Shown: positions 8,826-17,151 of the stretch, in pieces
Layout: each line of letters begins with the position of its first letter
How positions within the stretch are numbered: the first letter of the stretch is position 1
DNA from: Planctomycetia bacterium
GTDB taxonomy: Bacteria > Planctomycetota > Planctomycetia > Gemmatales > Gemmataceae
Length of the DNA stretch: 41,370 nucleotides
Assembly: GCA_005808665.1 (NCBI GenBank)
Contig: SYLG01000095.1
Coordinates: 1-41,370 of the forward strand
Reading direction: 5' to 3'
Program-made: the position numbers and the translations under genes
Notes under the pieces: generated by a model
Told to the model about the DNA's origin: nothing
Seen by the model: only the letters and a program-made list of their open reading frames with translations
Databases searched by the model: none

Positions 8826-9755
8826 ATGGAAATGAAGGCACACTTCGACAACCTGAAGGACCGGGCCAACCAGGAGCTTGACCGAATCCTCCAGCCGCAC
8901 TCCGGGATGCCCGAGAGTTTGCTTGAAGCCATGCGGTATAGTGTTTTGGCTCCAGGCAAGCGAATGAGGCCACTATTGGCACATTTGGGATTCGAATTGT
9001 GCAAACCTGCCGATTCCATTCCGGTTAATCCCTGGCCTGCGGCTTGTGCGGTAGAGTTTGTTCATGTCTATAGCCTGGTTCATGATGACCTTCCGGCAAT
9101 GGACGATGATGACCTCCGCAGGGGAATTCCCACATGCCACCGGAAATTCGGCGAAGCTCTTGCCATTCTGGCTGGGGATGCCCTGCTTACCTTGGCCTTT
9201 GAGATTTTGGCGGAATCCTACCCGGGAAACCTGGGAACAGAAACCATTTTGGAACTGGCAAAGGCTTCCGGAAGGACAGGTATGGTGGCCGGGCAGGTGG
9301 TAGACCTTGCTTGGGAAGGAAAAATTCAACCCAAGGAGGGTGAAAATGGCGAGAAGTGTGTCTCCAAGTTGGAATCACTTCATATGCGGAAAACAGGTGC
9401 CTTGATACGCGGGGCCTTGCGCCTTGGGGCGATGATCGGCCTTGGGGAAACCAAATCCCCCAGGGCCTTGGAAACTTTGGATAGGCTATCCCGCTTTGGA
9501 ACATGGTTGGGGTTGGCGTTTCAGATCACCGATGACCTGTTGGATGTCGAAGGAGACGCCTCCAAAGCGGGGAAACGATTGGGAAAGGATGCGACCAGGG
9601 GAAAATTGACCTATCCGGGGCTCATAGGCATCCAGGCAAGTCGTGACCGCCTCAATGAACTGGAAACCATGGCCCTTGAAGTCCTCAAACCCTTTGGAGA
9701 GAGTTCCCTGGCTTTAAAATCCCTGTTGGGAACGGTCCTCCGTCGGGATCATTAG
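8826..9755 (+). CDS. ispA: Polyprenyl (farnesyl/geranylgeranyl) diphosphate synthase
   Basis: Condenses isopentenyl diphosphate with allylic diphosphates to make C15-C20 prenyl diphosphates, the precursors of quinones, carotenoids, hopanoids and undecaprenyl carriers. Both metal-binding aspartate motifs are present: the first in DDLPAMDDDDLRRG near residue 87, of the DDx4D type, and the second in ITDDLLDVEGD near residue 236. The product from the ATG at 8826 is 309 residues, the usual size. The longer open frame from 8727 overlaps xseB and is rejected because the family begins near this ATG. It lies four bases after xseB and shortly before dxs, a widespread gene order. Chain length (C15 or C20) cannot be told with certainty here. 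Confidence 0.95.
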   Translation: MEMKAHFDNLKDRANQELDRILQPHSGMPESLLEAMRYSVLAPGKRMRPLLAHLGFELCKPADSIPVNPWPAACAVEFVHVYSLVHDDLPAMDDDDLRRGIPTCHRKFGEALAILAGDALLTLAFEILAESYPGNLGTETILELAKASGRTGMVAGQVVDLAWEGKIQPKEGENGEKCVSKLESLHMRKTGALIRGALRLGAMIGLGETKSPRALETLDRLSRFGTWLGLAFQITDDLLDVEGDASKAGKRLGKDATRGKLTYPGLIGIQASRDRLNELETMALEVLKPFGESSLALKSLLGTVLRRDH

Positions 9756-10031
9756 GGCAAATGTTTTTGGGGATACGAAGGGCCTCCAGGAGGAGGATTC
9801 CAAAGGTAACATTTCACTTGGCCTTATGTTTGTTCCCGATCCATTTCAGTATCGATCGTCACCAGTCGAGGTGAAGGCTGGTTCCGATTATTCAAAACCA
9901 GATTACACTTTTACAATAACAAACAGAGGAGGCCCATTTCTAAGAGAGTATGCCTGAATCAATGTTGAAAAACCGACCTAATCTTACTAAAATAGGCCGT
10001 GAGATATTGCACCAGGGAAGGAGCCAAACCT

Positions 10032-11972
10032 ATGGATTTGCTGCTGGGGGGAATCAAATCCCCCAAAGACCTGCATCAGCTTTCCGAAGAACAGCTTAAG
10101 CAACTTGCCCAGGAAATGCGGGATGAGCTGGTTCGTATCCTTCGGGTGCGGCCTGCCCATTTTGCCAGCAACTTGGGTGTTGTGGAACTTTGCCTTGCTT
10201 TGCACCTTTCCTTTGACTTTACCCAGGACCGGCTCATTTGGGACACAGGCCACCAAATCTATCCCCACAAACTGATCACCGGCCGCTATGAGTCCTTTGG
10301 ATCAATCCGAACCAAAGGTGGAATCATGGGCTACCCCAACCCTGCTGAAAGCGAATATGACCTGTTCATGACAGGCCACGCTGGCTCAAGCGTTTCCACG
10401 GCCCTTGGGCTAAAAATGGGGGATGTGGTCAATGGCCATCATGATCGCCATAGTGTAGCCGTGATTGGTGATGGGGCTCTCCCTTCGGGCATCGTTTTCG
10501 AAGCACTTAATAATGCGGGAGCCTTAAACAAGAATTTCCTCGTCATCCTCAATGACAACGCCATGTCCATTTGCCCAAGGGTGGGCTCCCTGGCAAAATG
10601 CCTCGATCAGGCGAGGATGTCCGATTTGTACCTTGGTTCGAAAAGGCACATACGCGACCTTTTGCAAAAGGTGCCCCTTGTAGGCGGCATGGCCACGCAT
10701 TTTCTTGAACAAGCCAAGGAAGCGGTCAAGGCTTTTTTCCACGGTGGTGTCCTCTTTGAAGAGCTGGGCTTTCGCTACTTTGGTCCTATCGATGGCCACA
10801 ATCTTCCCGAATTAAGGCGTTGGATCAATGATGTCAAGCAGCTTAAGGGGCCGGTTTTGCTTCATGTCCTGACGAACAAGGGCGAAGGCGTGGCCCAGGC
10901 CAGTGCCGATCCGGTCACCTATCACACCCCCCCAGTGTTTGAAGAGGTTGGCCCGGAAAGGACCATTCTGTCGCTAAAAAAAGGTGGTTCCAAAGCGTAC
11001 ACGGATGCGTTTAGCGCAGCCATTCATGAAAAGATGGGAGCGGATAACAAGGTTTCCATCATCACTGCCGCCATGTGCCAGGGTAACAAGCTCGAAAAAA
11101 TTCGCATGGATTATTCCGATCGCTTTTTCGATGTGGGAATCTGTGAAAGTCACGGGGTTGCCTTTGCAGCGGGTATGGCAAAGGTGGGTGCCAAACCCAT
11201 TGTAGCGATCTATTCCACCTTTTTACAGCGTTCCTTCGACCAAATTTTCCAGGAGGTCTGCCTGCAAAACCTGCCCGTGGTTTTCTGCATGGATCGGGCG
11301 GGATTCACCGGCCCGGACGGTCCTACCCATCATGGGGTGTACGACATCCCCTATATGCGCATGTTTCCGAATATGGTCGTTATGGCTCCTGGGGATGAAG
11401 CCGATGTCAAGCCCATGCTTGACTTTTCCCTTGGGAATAACAGCCCGGTGGGAATTCGTTATCCCAAAGCCCCTTTGGAAAATCATGAACGAAATGTTGC
11501 CCCGGTGGAGCTTGGAACCGCAGAAGTTTTTGAGTGGGGAGACGATGCTATCTTTTTGGCGTTTGGCACCCTTTTGGGGAATGCGGTAAAGGCCGCCCAA
11601 ATCCTTCGGAATGAGGGCTATTCTGTTGGAGTGGTTAATGCCCGGTTTGCCAAGCCCCTTGACGAAACCATTACCCTGAAAGCGATCTCCCAGGCGGCGG
11701 TGGTTGCAACCATCGAAGAGGGATCTCTCGAAGGCGGGTACGGATCTGCGGTGCTGGAGGCTTGCAACCGGGCCGGGGTGGATTCCCGGAATGTGGTCCG
11801 GTTGGGCCACCCCGACCGCTTTATTCTCCACGCCGAACGCACGGAACAACTTCATGAAATTGGCCTTGATCCGGATGGTATGGCCAGCACTGTTCGCAAA
11901 CAGCTCCAATTACGGGCTCCCCAACCGGGAGTCCGGCGGGTCCGCAAAAGTGGGGCGAGCCAAAGCGCTTAG
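10032..11972 (+). CDS. dxs: 1-deoxy-D-xylulose-5-phosphate synthase
   Basis: This thiamine-diphosphate enzyme condenses pyruvate and glyceraldehyde-3-phosphate, the first and flux-controlling step of the MEP isoprenoid pathway. From the ATG at 10032 the product is 646 residues, close to the family norm. An AAGGAG at 10018-10023 with eight bases of spacing selects this start over the upstream frame at 9999. The ThDP-binding GDGA motif with downstream Asn is seen in VIGDGALPSGIVFEALNNAG. The segment GHAGSSVSTALGLKMG and the pyrimidine-domain DRAGFTGPDGPTHHG with its conserved histidines are also present. The C-terminal transketolase domain ends the protein. It sits 276 bases after ispA and 71 bases before nadK, so it may have its own promoter. 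Confidence 0.97.
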   Translation: MDLLLGGIKSPKDLHQLSEEQLKQLAQEMRDELVRILRVRPAHFASNLGVVELCLALHLSFDFTQDRLIWDTGHQIYPHKLITGRYESFGSIRTKGGIMGYPNPAESEYDLFMTGHAGSSVSTALGLKMGDVVNGHHDRHSVAVIGDGALPSGIVFEALNNAGALNKNFLVILNDNAMSICPRVGSLAKCLDQARMSDLYLGSKRHIRDLLQKVPLVGGMATHFLEQAKEAVKAFFHGGVLFEELGFRYFGPIDGHNLPELRRWINDVKQLKGPVLLHVLTNKGEGVAQASADPVTYHTPPVFEEVGPERTILSLKKGGSKAYTDAFSAAIHEKMGADNKVSIITAAMCQGNKLEKIRMDYSDRFFDVGICESHGVAFAAGMAKVGAKPIVAIYSTFLQRSFDQIFQEVCLQNLPVVFCMDRAGFTGPDGPTHHGVYDIPYMRMFPNMVVMAPGDEADVKPMLDFSLGNNSPVGIRYPKAPLENHERNVAPVELGTAEVFEWGDDAIFLAFGTLLGNAVKAAQILRNEGYSVGVVNARFAKPLDETITLKAISQAAVVATIEEGSLEGGYGSAVLEACNRAGVDSRNVVRLGHPDRFILHAERTEQLHEIGLDPDGMASTVRKQLQLRAPQPGVRRVRKSGASQSA

Positions 11973-12043
11973 GCTCCCAATCAGGTCAGCCAACCTTACC
12001 GGGAAAAAAACCTGACCCTTTGGTCCAATCGGAAAGGATTGCG

Positions 12044-12916
12044 ATGAGGCTTGTCGTGTTGGGAAATGCCCTCCGACATGGGGTATCGGAAGCGGCTGTC
12101 CAGATTATTCCCCAGTTAGAGCGTAGGGCCGATGTTCGCATTGTTGACCTTCATCAAACCGCAAACCTCTCCGAAATTGAGGCCGATTATGCCATCGTGC
12201 TGGGGGGTGACGGTGCGATCCTCCGGGCGGCCAGGCAAATGGGATATCGCCAAATTCCCACGCTAGGGATCAACTTGGGACGGCTTGGTTTTTTGGCGGA
12301 ATATCAGTGTCAGGAAATTCCCCACATTCTCGATTCGCTGGAATCCGGCCGCTTTAGCCTTACCCATCATCTCATGCTGGAATGCATCGGGCCCAGCACC
12401 GATAAACCCATTTTGGGGTTAAATGATTTGTCCATCAAGTCAGGGCCACCTTTTCGAATGGTGGAACTGAGCCTGTTCATTGATGGCTGCGAAGTCAGCC
12501 AATATCGGGCAGATGGGGTGCTCATCAGCACTCCGGTAGGGTCCACGGCCCATAGCCTGGCCGCCGGGGGCCCTATTCTTGGCCAAGAAATGGAGGCGTT
12601 TGTCATTACCCCCATTTGCCCGCATGCCCTTACCAGTCGCCCCTTGGTAGAATCTGCCGCCCGTGAACTTGTCCTGAAGCTTTGCGGTGACCGGGACCGG
12701 TTGATGGCGATTGTTGATGGCCAGGTTGAGATCCCCCTGGAACCGAATGGGTTAATCACCATCCGCAAAGCGCCCGTGTTTTTCCAGCTGATTAGGCTAT
12801 TGGATCGTTCCTTTTACCGGACCTTACGGGAAAAACTGGCCTGGGGCACCCTTCCAGGGTTTCGAACCGAGTTATTGCCTGGTTCCCCCTCGACCGACAT
12901 TAGGTCCCCCATATAG
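12044..12916 (+). CDS. nadK: NAD kinase
   Basis: Phosphorylates NAD+ to NADP+ using ATP or polyphosphate in the cytoplasm. The product from the ATG at 12044 is 290 residues and is preceded by GGAAAGGA, so the in-frame TTG at 12020 is unlikely to be used. The GGDG motif lies in AIVLGGDGAILRAARQM near residue 55. The NAD-binding strand RADGVLISTPVGSTAHSLAAGG matches the family's DGxxxxTPxGSTAY block. Where most NAD kinases have the NE pair, this one reads GLNDLSI, with Asp in place of Glu; this is conservative. NADPH demand by isoprenoid synthesis may explain its position after dxs. It is followed by the ABC-2-like gene after 51 bases. Confidence 0.95.
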   Translation: MRLVVLGNALRHGVSEAAVQIIPQLERRADVRIVDLHQTANLSEIEADYAIVLGGDGAILRAARQMGYRQIPTLGINLGRLGFLAEYQCQEIPHILDSLESGRFSLTHHLMLECIGPSTDKPILGLNDLSIKSGPPFRMVELSLFIDGCEVSQYRADGVLISTPVGSTAHSLAAGGPILGQEMEAFVITPICPHALTSRPLVESAARELVLKLCGDRDRLMAIVDGQVEIPLEPNGLITIRKAPVFFQLIRLLDRSFYRTLREKLAWGTLPGFRTELLPGSPSTDIRSPI

Positions 12917-12953
12917 AATGACATCCTCAGCTCTTTTTCTTCCATATTATCAG

Positions 12954-12967
12954 GGAATGGGTATTCC
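12954..12967 (+). promoter_or_regulatory. Short hairpin directly in front of a start codon
   Basis: Five-base arms GGAAT and ATTCC with the loop GGGT end one base before the ATG at 12968. The hairpin contains the only purine-rich stretch that could act as ribosome site, so folding could limit translation of the membrane protein. A chance occurrence is possible at this size. Confidence 0.3.
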
Positions 12968-14182
12968 ATGAATTTCTCGCTCGATTGGTTCGTTCCGGGG
13001 TTTTTACTCTGTTTGTTGCAGGTAATCCTTGCAATTCCATGGTTATTAGCCTCTGGATTGGTCCAAAATCCATTAAAACGCGGGTTTGCCACCCTCCTAC
13101 CCCCTTCTATTGCCGGTCTCCTTGCCTGTGTGGTCCTTCCGATAACGGTCATTAATACCTTTGAAGCGGATATTACCGAAGGAATGGGCCAATGGTTCGC
13201 CGCCATTGCCCAACTTCAATTGGTCCTGGATACCTTCATTATAGGGGTTCCTCTTCTGGGAATGCTTTGGCCCAAAGGTGGGGCGGTAGCCCAGGCCGCT
13301 TTCCGAGAGGGTGTTCGCCAACCCATGTTTTGGCTGCTGGGTGGCATGGGTTTTCTGATGATGCTGGCGGCCCCGATGGTACCTTACTTCACCTTTGGTG
13401 AAGACGACAAAATGGTGAAGGAAATCGGCTATGACCTCCTCATGCTTTGCGGTGCCATTTTCGGCGCTTTGGCCGCTGGTTTTTTTGTCAGCGAAGAAAT
13501 CGAAGGGCGGACCGCAGTAACCCTTCTCAGCAAACCCGTTTCCAGGCGCCAATTCCTCATTGGCAAATTCGTTGGCATCCTTATGGCCGCATTGCTCATG
13601 ATTTCGGTTCTTGGAACCTGGTTTGAGGTGACGATCTTCCTCAAGCGCCACATTGAAAGAATGGACCCTATCCCGGTTGGGGAATGGCTTCAATTATTGA
13701 CCAATCAGGCCAGGTTGCCTAATAGTGCATTAGGGATCTTTCGAGGCATAAGTCTATGGGTAGGAATGCTTTATGAGGTTGGTCCCGGGGTGTTCCTCTC
13801 CGGTTGGCAAATCACCCTTCTTACCGCCATTGCCGTTTCCTTGGCAACCCGGCTTCCGGTCACGGTCAATATGCCTGTGATTCTATCCATTTACCTCATG
13901 GCTCACCTGACCCCGGTTTTGGTAAAAATTGGTGCCATTGCCCGGGCCGCCTCGCCGAACGATCCAGTCGCCACCCTTCTGGAGTTTACTGGACGCGTTT
14001 TTGACACCGTTTTGCCCTCATTGGAGTTTTTCCGGGTCGGGCCGGCCATGCTTGGGGATGCCCCTCCGGCCCCAGGCCCATTTCTTGCTTATATTGGGAT
14101 GGTTAGCCTTTACGGAATAATGTACACCACGGTTGCCCTTTTGCTTGGCCTGATCCTTTTTGAGGATCGGGATTTGGCATAA
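12968..14182 (+). CDS. ABC-2 family membrane permease-like protein, no cognate ATPase nearby
   Basis: A 404-residue inner-membrane protein. Two N-terminal membrane segments (about 10-30 and 45-65) and further ones near 85-100, 115-135, 155-175, 200-220, 280-300 and 375-395 are visible. The segment EEIEGRTAVTLLSKPVSRRQFLIGKFVGI is the hallmark of ABC-2 type permeases: a cytoplasmic loop with coupling-helix character followed by the next membrane segment. Such permeases normally work with a separate ATPase, but no intact ATPase gene lies next to it; the following gene encodes an ABC protein with destroyed nucleotide-binding motifs. It might use an ATPase encoded elsewhere. The start is ATG at 12968, just after a small hairpin. 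Confidence 0.82.
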   Translation: MNFSLDWFVPGFLLCLLQVILAIPWLLASGLVQNPLKRGFATLLPPSIAGLLACVVLPITVINTFEADITEGMGQWFAAIAQLQLVLDTFIIGVPLLGMLWPKGGAVAQAAFREGVRQPMFWLLGGMGFLMMLAAPMVPYFTFGEDDKMVKEIGYDLLMLCGAIFGALAAGFFVSEEIEGRTAVTLLSKPVSRRQFLIGKFVGILMAALLMISVLGTWFEVTIFLKRHIERMDPIPVGEWLQLLTNQARLPNSALGIFRGISLWVGMLYEVGPGVFLSGWQITLLTAIAVSLATRLPVTVNMPVILSIYLMAHLTPVLVKIGAIARAASPNDPVATLLEFTGRVFDTVLPSLEFFRVGPAMLGDAPPAPGPFLAYIGMVSLYGIMYTTVALLLGLILFEDRDLA

Positions 14183-14259
14183 GGACCTATCGCAAAACAT
14201 GCCCTAACCTGGTCTGGGTGCGTATGTTAAAGCGTTAGCCAAAAGTTTGGGAGCCGTCG

Positions 14260-16356
14260 ATGAAAACCATCCCTGCTTTCCCAGCATGGGCAATGCGCCG
14301 GGCCCGAAATCAATGTTGGGGCCACCCCCATTATGGTCGTTTGAGCCTCCTGGGCTCATGCCTGGTTTCCCTATGCCTTGGCCTTTTGGTCTTTCCCCTT
14401 ATTTCCAGTTTCCTATTACTCCTTCAATTGGGAACGATTTCAGCCCAATCCTCCAATGAGCCCCGCCTTTCCCAAACGCTTACCAGAAGCTGGGGATTTG
14501 ACCTCCCCCAGGATCGTTTGGATGCCTTGGAACAATCCGGCGTAAACCCAATGGTGGCAAAATCCTTGGCCTTTGAAACTCAAACCTCGGAAATATCCCA
14601 AGAGCTTTGGGGGGGGATGGTAACTCTTTTTGCGAAACAAAATGGTATCGATCCAGCGACCGTTCGTCCAGGGAAAGATGGTGGACTAACAGGCATCCAA
14701 CTGCGCTTGGCTGCCTCCCGATTTGGGACAATGGCATGGGTTCATGGTATATTTGGAAAGCTTTCCGGCGCACACCAAACCGACTCTGCCCTTGGGTGGA
14801 ATTTTATGTTCAGCTCCCTTCTTTGCCTTGGCGCAATTTGGGGGCGATTTTTAGCCAAGGTTGGTGCCCTTCGTGCCGCTTCCGAAGGTGGAACCCGACT
14901 TGGCTTGATGATGGTTGCCCAATCCCAAAACCTCCAACGCCTTCGGATTTTGCCTCAAGCGGTTAACCAACTATTGCCATTGGAAGAGGGATTGGCCACC
15001 CTCACCCAATTCCTTGCTCGGGAAATTGCCAACCGGTATGGGCTGCCCCTTATTTGCCTTGGTCTTTTTTTGGTAGGACTTTGTACCGGAGTGTGGTCAT
15101 TCCTTGGACTCCTTGGCGTGGCACTTTTGATCATTGCTGCACGATTGGGATGGGATTTAATGGTTTCGGATGCCAAAGAGGTTGGCCGAATAGGTAGCTT
15201 ATCCCTGACGGGCCTGCTTCACGAAACACTTCTTCCCGTCCGTTTGACACACAGCCTTGGAATCGAGGGTGCCCAACAAGGGCATGCTGAACATTGGGTT
15301 GATCGCCTTGGGGCTTCCCGCCGCCGGATGGTTTGGTTGATTTGCACCTATGGAGCGGTAGAAGCGATTAGTATTCTGGTGATCCTTGGGGCAGGGTTGG
15401 TTATAGCCTGGGTCGGGCTTCGTGGGTCGGTTGAGGGTTTGGCAATGGCTCTTGGCGGGGCATATTGTGCGGCCGGGATTCAGGTAGCTGCTATAGAAAT
15501 GGCCAGGTTGGCCCGACGGGGTGAAGTTGTGTCACCCCTTGCCGCCACTCTCTACGAGTTTATTGATGAACGGGATCCACCCATGCGGCCGGGAACGCTT
15601 GCCTTGGGCCCATTAGTCGAAAAATTGGAACTTGATGATGTTTGCCTTCGGGAAGAGATATCGGGGAAACGGCTCTTGGAAGGGGTCACACTTTCACTCC
15701 CTGTGGGACATCGGGTTGCACTTGTTTGTGAAGATCCAAATACAATCCATGCCCTTTTCGCAGTTCTGGCAAGATTGGTGGAACCCAATTCGGGCGATAT
15801 CCGCTTTGATCGGACCAACCTCCGTTCCGCCCGTGAGGATGACCTTCGGCGGCAAGTATCCCTTATCTGTCCTTCGGATGGAATGCTTCCCGGGACGGTC
15901 CTTGATAACCTGATTGCGGGGCGGGAAATCAACGAGGCTGTGGCGATTGATTCCGCCAAGCGCGTTCACCTCGACAGGTTGATACGCGACCTACCTGAGG
16001 GATATCAAACCATTGTGGATGGAAAAGGTGCCCCACTTTCACCCCTTTCCAGGCATTTGCTATCCCTGGCCCGGGTCATTTCTGCAAATCCCTCATTGAT
16101 CCTTTGGGAGGATCCCGATTTCCCCCTTTCCCCATCGGAAGCGGCTCTTTTGGACGATGCCTGCAGGCGCTGGTTTGACGGAAAAACGGTGCTGATGCTC
16201 GCCCGTCGGGTTTCAACCCTAAAACATTCTGAAAAGGTCTTTTATTTCCGGGGTCCATCCCTTGAAGGATTTGGAAAACATCCAGAATTGATGGAAACAT
16301 CGGGAGAATATCGACATATTCTGGGGCGGATTATAGTTGAATCAGGTAATAAATAA
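14260..16356 (+). CDS. Degenerate type-1 ABC exporter: fold kept, nucleotide-binding motifs lost
   Basis: A 698-residue protein with the architecture of a half-size ABC exporter: an N-terminal membrane segment (about 27-65), a membrane domain with segments near 180-200, 255-300 and 365-405, and a C-terminal ABC domain (about 450-690). Every catalytic motif of the ABC domain is altered. The Walker A site reads VCEDPNTIHAL (about 488-498) instead of GxxGxGKS/T. The Q-loop reads ICPSDGML without Gln. The signature reads LSPLSRHLLSLAR instead of LSGGQ. Walker B reads LILWEDP, with Asp and Glu exchanged. The H-loop reads LARRVST, with Arg for His. The surrounding hydrophobic pattern is intact and the frame is open, so this is not simple decay. 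A GGGAG six bases before the ATG supports the start. It probably cannot hydrolyse ATP alone and may be a partner in a heterodimer or have a new role. Confidence 0.85.
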   Translation: MKTIPAFPAWAMRRARNQCWGHPHYGRLSLLGSCLVSLCLGLLVFPLISSFLLLLQLGTISAQSSNEPRLSQTLTRSWGFDLPQDRLDALEQSGVNPMVAKSLAFETQTSEISQELWGGMVTLFAKQNGIDPATVRPGKDGGLTGIQLRLAASRFGTMAWVHGIFGKLSGAHQTDSALGWNFMFSSLLCLGAIWGRFLAKVGALRAASEGGTRLGLMMVAQSQNLQRLRILPQAVNQLLPLEEGLATLTQFLAREIANRYGLPLICLGLFLVGLCTGVWSFLGLLGVALLIIAARLGWDLMVSDAKEVGRIGSLSLTGLLHETLLPVRLTHSLGIEGAQQGHAEHWVDRLGASRRRMVWLICTYGAVEAISILVILGAGLVIAWVGLRGSVEGLAMALGGAYCAAGIQVAAIEMARLARRGEVVSPLAATLYEFIDERDPPMRPGTLALGPLVEKLELDDVCLREEISGKRLLEGVTLSLPVGHRVALVCEDPNTIHALFAVLARLVEPNSGDIRFDRTNLRSAREDDLRRQVSLICPSDGMLPGTVLDNLIAGREINEAVAIDSAKRVHLDRLIRDLPEGYQTIVDGKGAPLSPLSRHLLSLARVISANPSLILWEDPDFPLSPSEAALLDDACRRWFDGKTVLMLARRVSTLKHSEKVFYFRGPSLEGFGKHPELMETSGEYRHILGRIIVESGNK

Positions 16357-16380
16357 TTCGGATTCCTGGCCTAATTGCAA

Positions 16381-16959
16381 ATGCCTTTATCCAAGGAAAT
16401 TCAAAGCGTTGGGGAATGGGGACATTTCATGGTAATGGATCCGGGAACATGGCTGCCAGAGGACTTTGGACTACCTTGGAGCGATCCCGGGCATCCCTTC
16501 CATACCGACCATATGAAGCTTGCGCTTGAGGAAGCCTCCATTGCTTTTGCTGAGGACGAGGTTCCTGTTGGGGCGGTGATTGTTTCGTTGGATAAAGGAG
16601 TCATCGCAAGGGCCCACAATCAGCGGGAAATGCTCAAAGACCCCACCGCCCATGCCGAAATGGTTGCCATAACGCAATCCGCCCAATATTTGAAATCTTG
16701 GCGATTGGAAAATTGTGTCCTCTATGTCACACTCGAACCCTGTCCCATGTGTGCCGGGGCCATTGTTCAAGCCCGATTACCCCATGTTGTGTATGGTTGC
16801 ACAGATCAAAAGGCCGGGGCCTGTGATACCCTTTATCAAATCACCAATGACCCAAGGCTAAACCACCGTAGCCAAGTCATGGGTGGAGTAATGCAAAAAG
16901 AATGTGCGGCCATCCTGAGTGATTTCTTTAGACAAAAAAGGCTTTTGGGAAAAAAATAA
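16381..16959 (+). CDS. tadA: tRNA-specific adenosine deaminase
   Basis: Deaminates the wobble adenosine 34 of tRNA-Arg(ACG) to inosine, so that one tRNA reads three Arg codons; it is normally essential. The zinc-dependent cytidine deaminase fold shows the HAE motif (zinc His and catalytic Glu) in [10 protein letters not shown] and the PCPMCAG motif with two zinc cysteines. The product is 192 residues from this ATG, with an N-terminal extension of about 40 residues compared with the family core beginning at [10 protein letters not shown]. An ATG at 16429 behind a GGGGA-containing stretch gives a shorter 176-residue form and is a serious alternative; the TTG at 16375 is less likely. It follows the degenerate ABC gene by 24 bases. 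Confidence 0.93.
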   Translation: MPLSKEIQSVGEWGHFMVMDPGTWLPEDFGLPWSDPGHPFHTDHMKLALEEASIAFAEDEVPVGAVIVSLDKGVIARAHNQREMLKDPTAHAEMVAITQSAQYLKSWRLENCVLYVTLEPCPMCAGAIVQARLPHVVYGCTDQKAGACDTLYQITNDPRLNHRSQVMGGVMQKECAAILSDFFRQKRLLGKK

Positions 16960-17100
16960 GCATCCTTGCACCTTGAATGGGTTGAATCCTTTCTTTTCCC
17001 AATAATCCTAAGACCCCTTACATAAGGATTCCTTGGCATGATCCTCCATGCATTCCCATTCTTTAGGCACGCGTTCCGGGCACCAAACCTGCCCCTGGGT

Positions 17101-17106
17101 TATAAT
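17101..17106 (+). promoter_or_regulatory. Candidate -10 element (TATAAT)
   Basis: A perfect TATAAT lies 45 bases before the ATG at 17152. No good -35 hexamer is seen at 16-18 bases upstream, and no TGn extension is present, so the call rests on the -10 alone. Its position between tadA and the exported propeller gene makes a promoter plausible. Confidence 0.35.
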
Positions 17107-17151
17107 GGGTAAGGAATGGTATTGTTTTTGGCGGCTAGTAGGAGGTGGGGC

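Noticed and set aside
9776-9797. CCTCCAGGAGG palindrome after ispA as a terminator
   Set aside because: No U-run follows and the stem is too short.
11223-11909. 228-codon minus-strand frame opposite dxs
   Set aside because: Shadow frame; dxs motifs on the other strand are conclusive.
13097-13693. 198-codon minus-strand frame opposite the ABC-2-like gene
   Set aside because: His/Asn-rich antisense shadow typical of membrane-protein genes read backwards.
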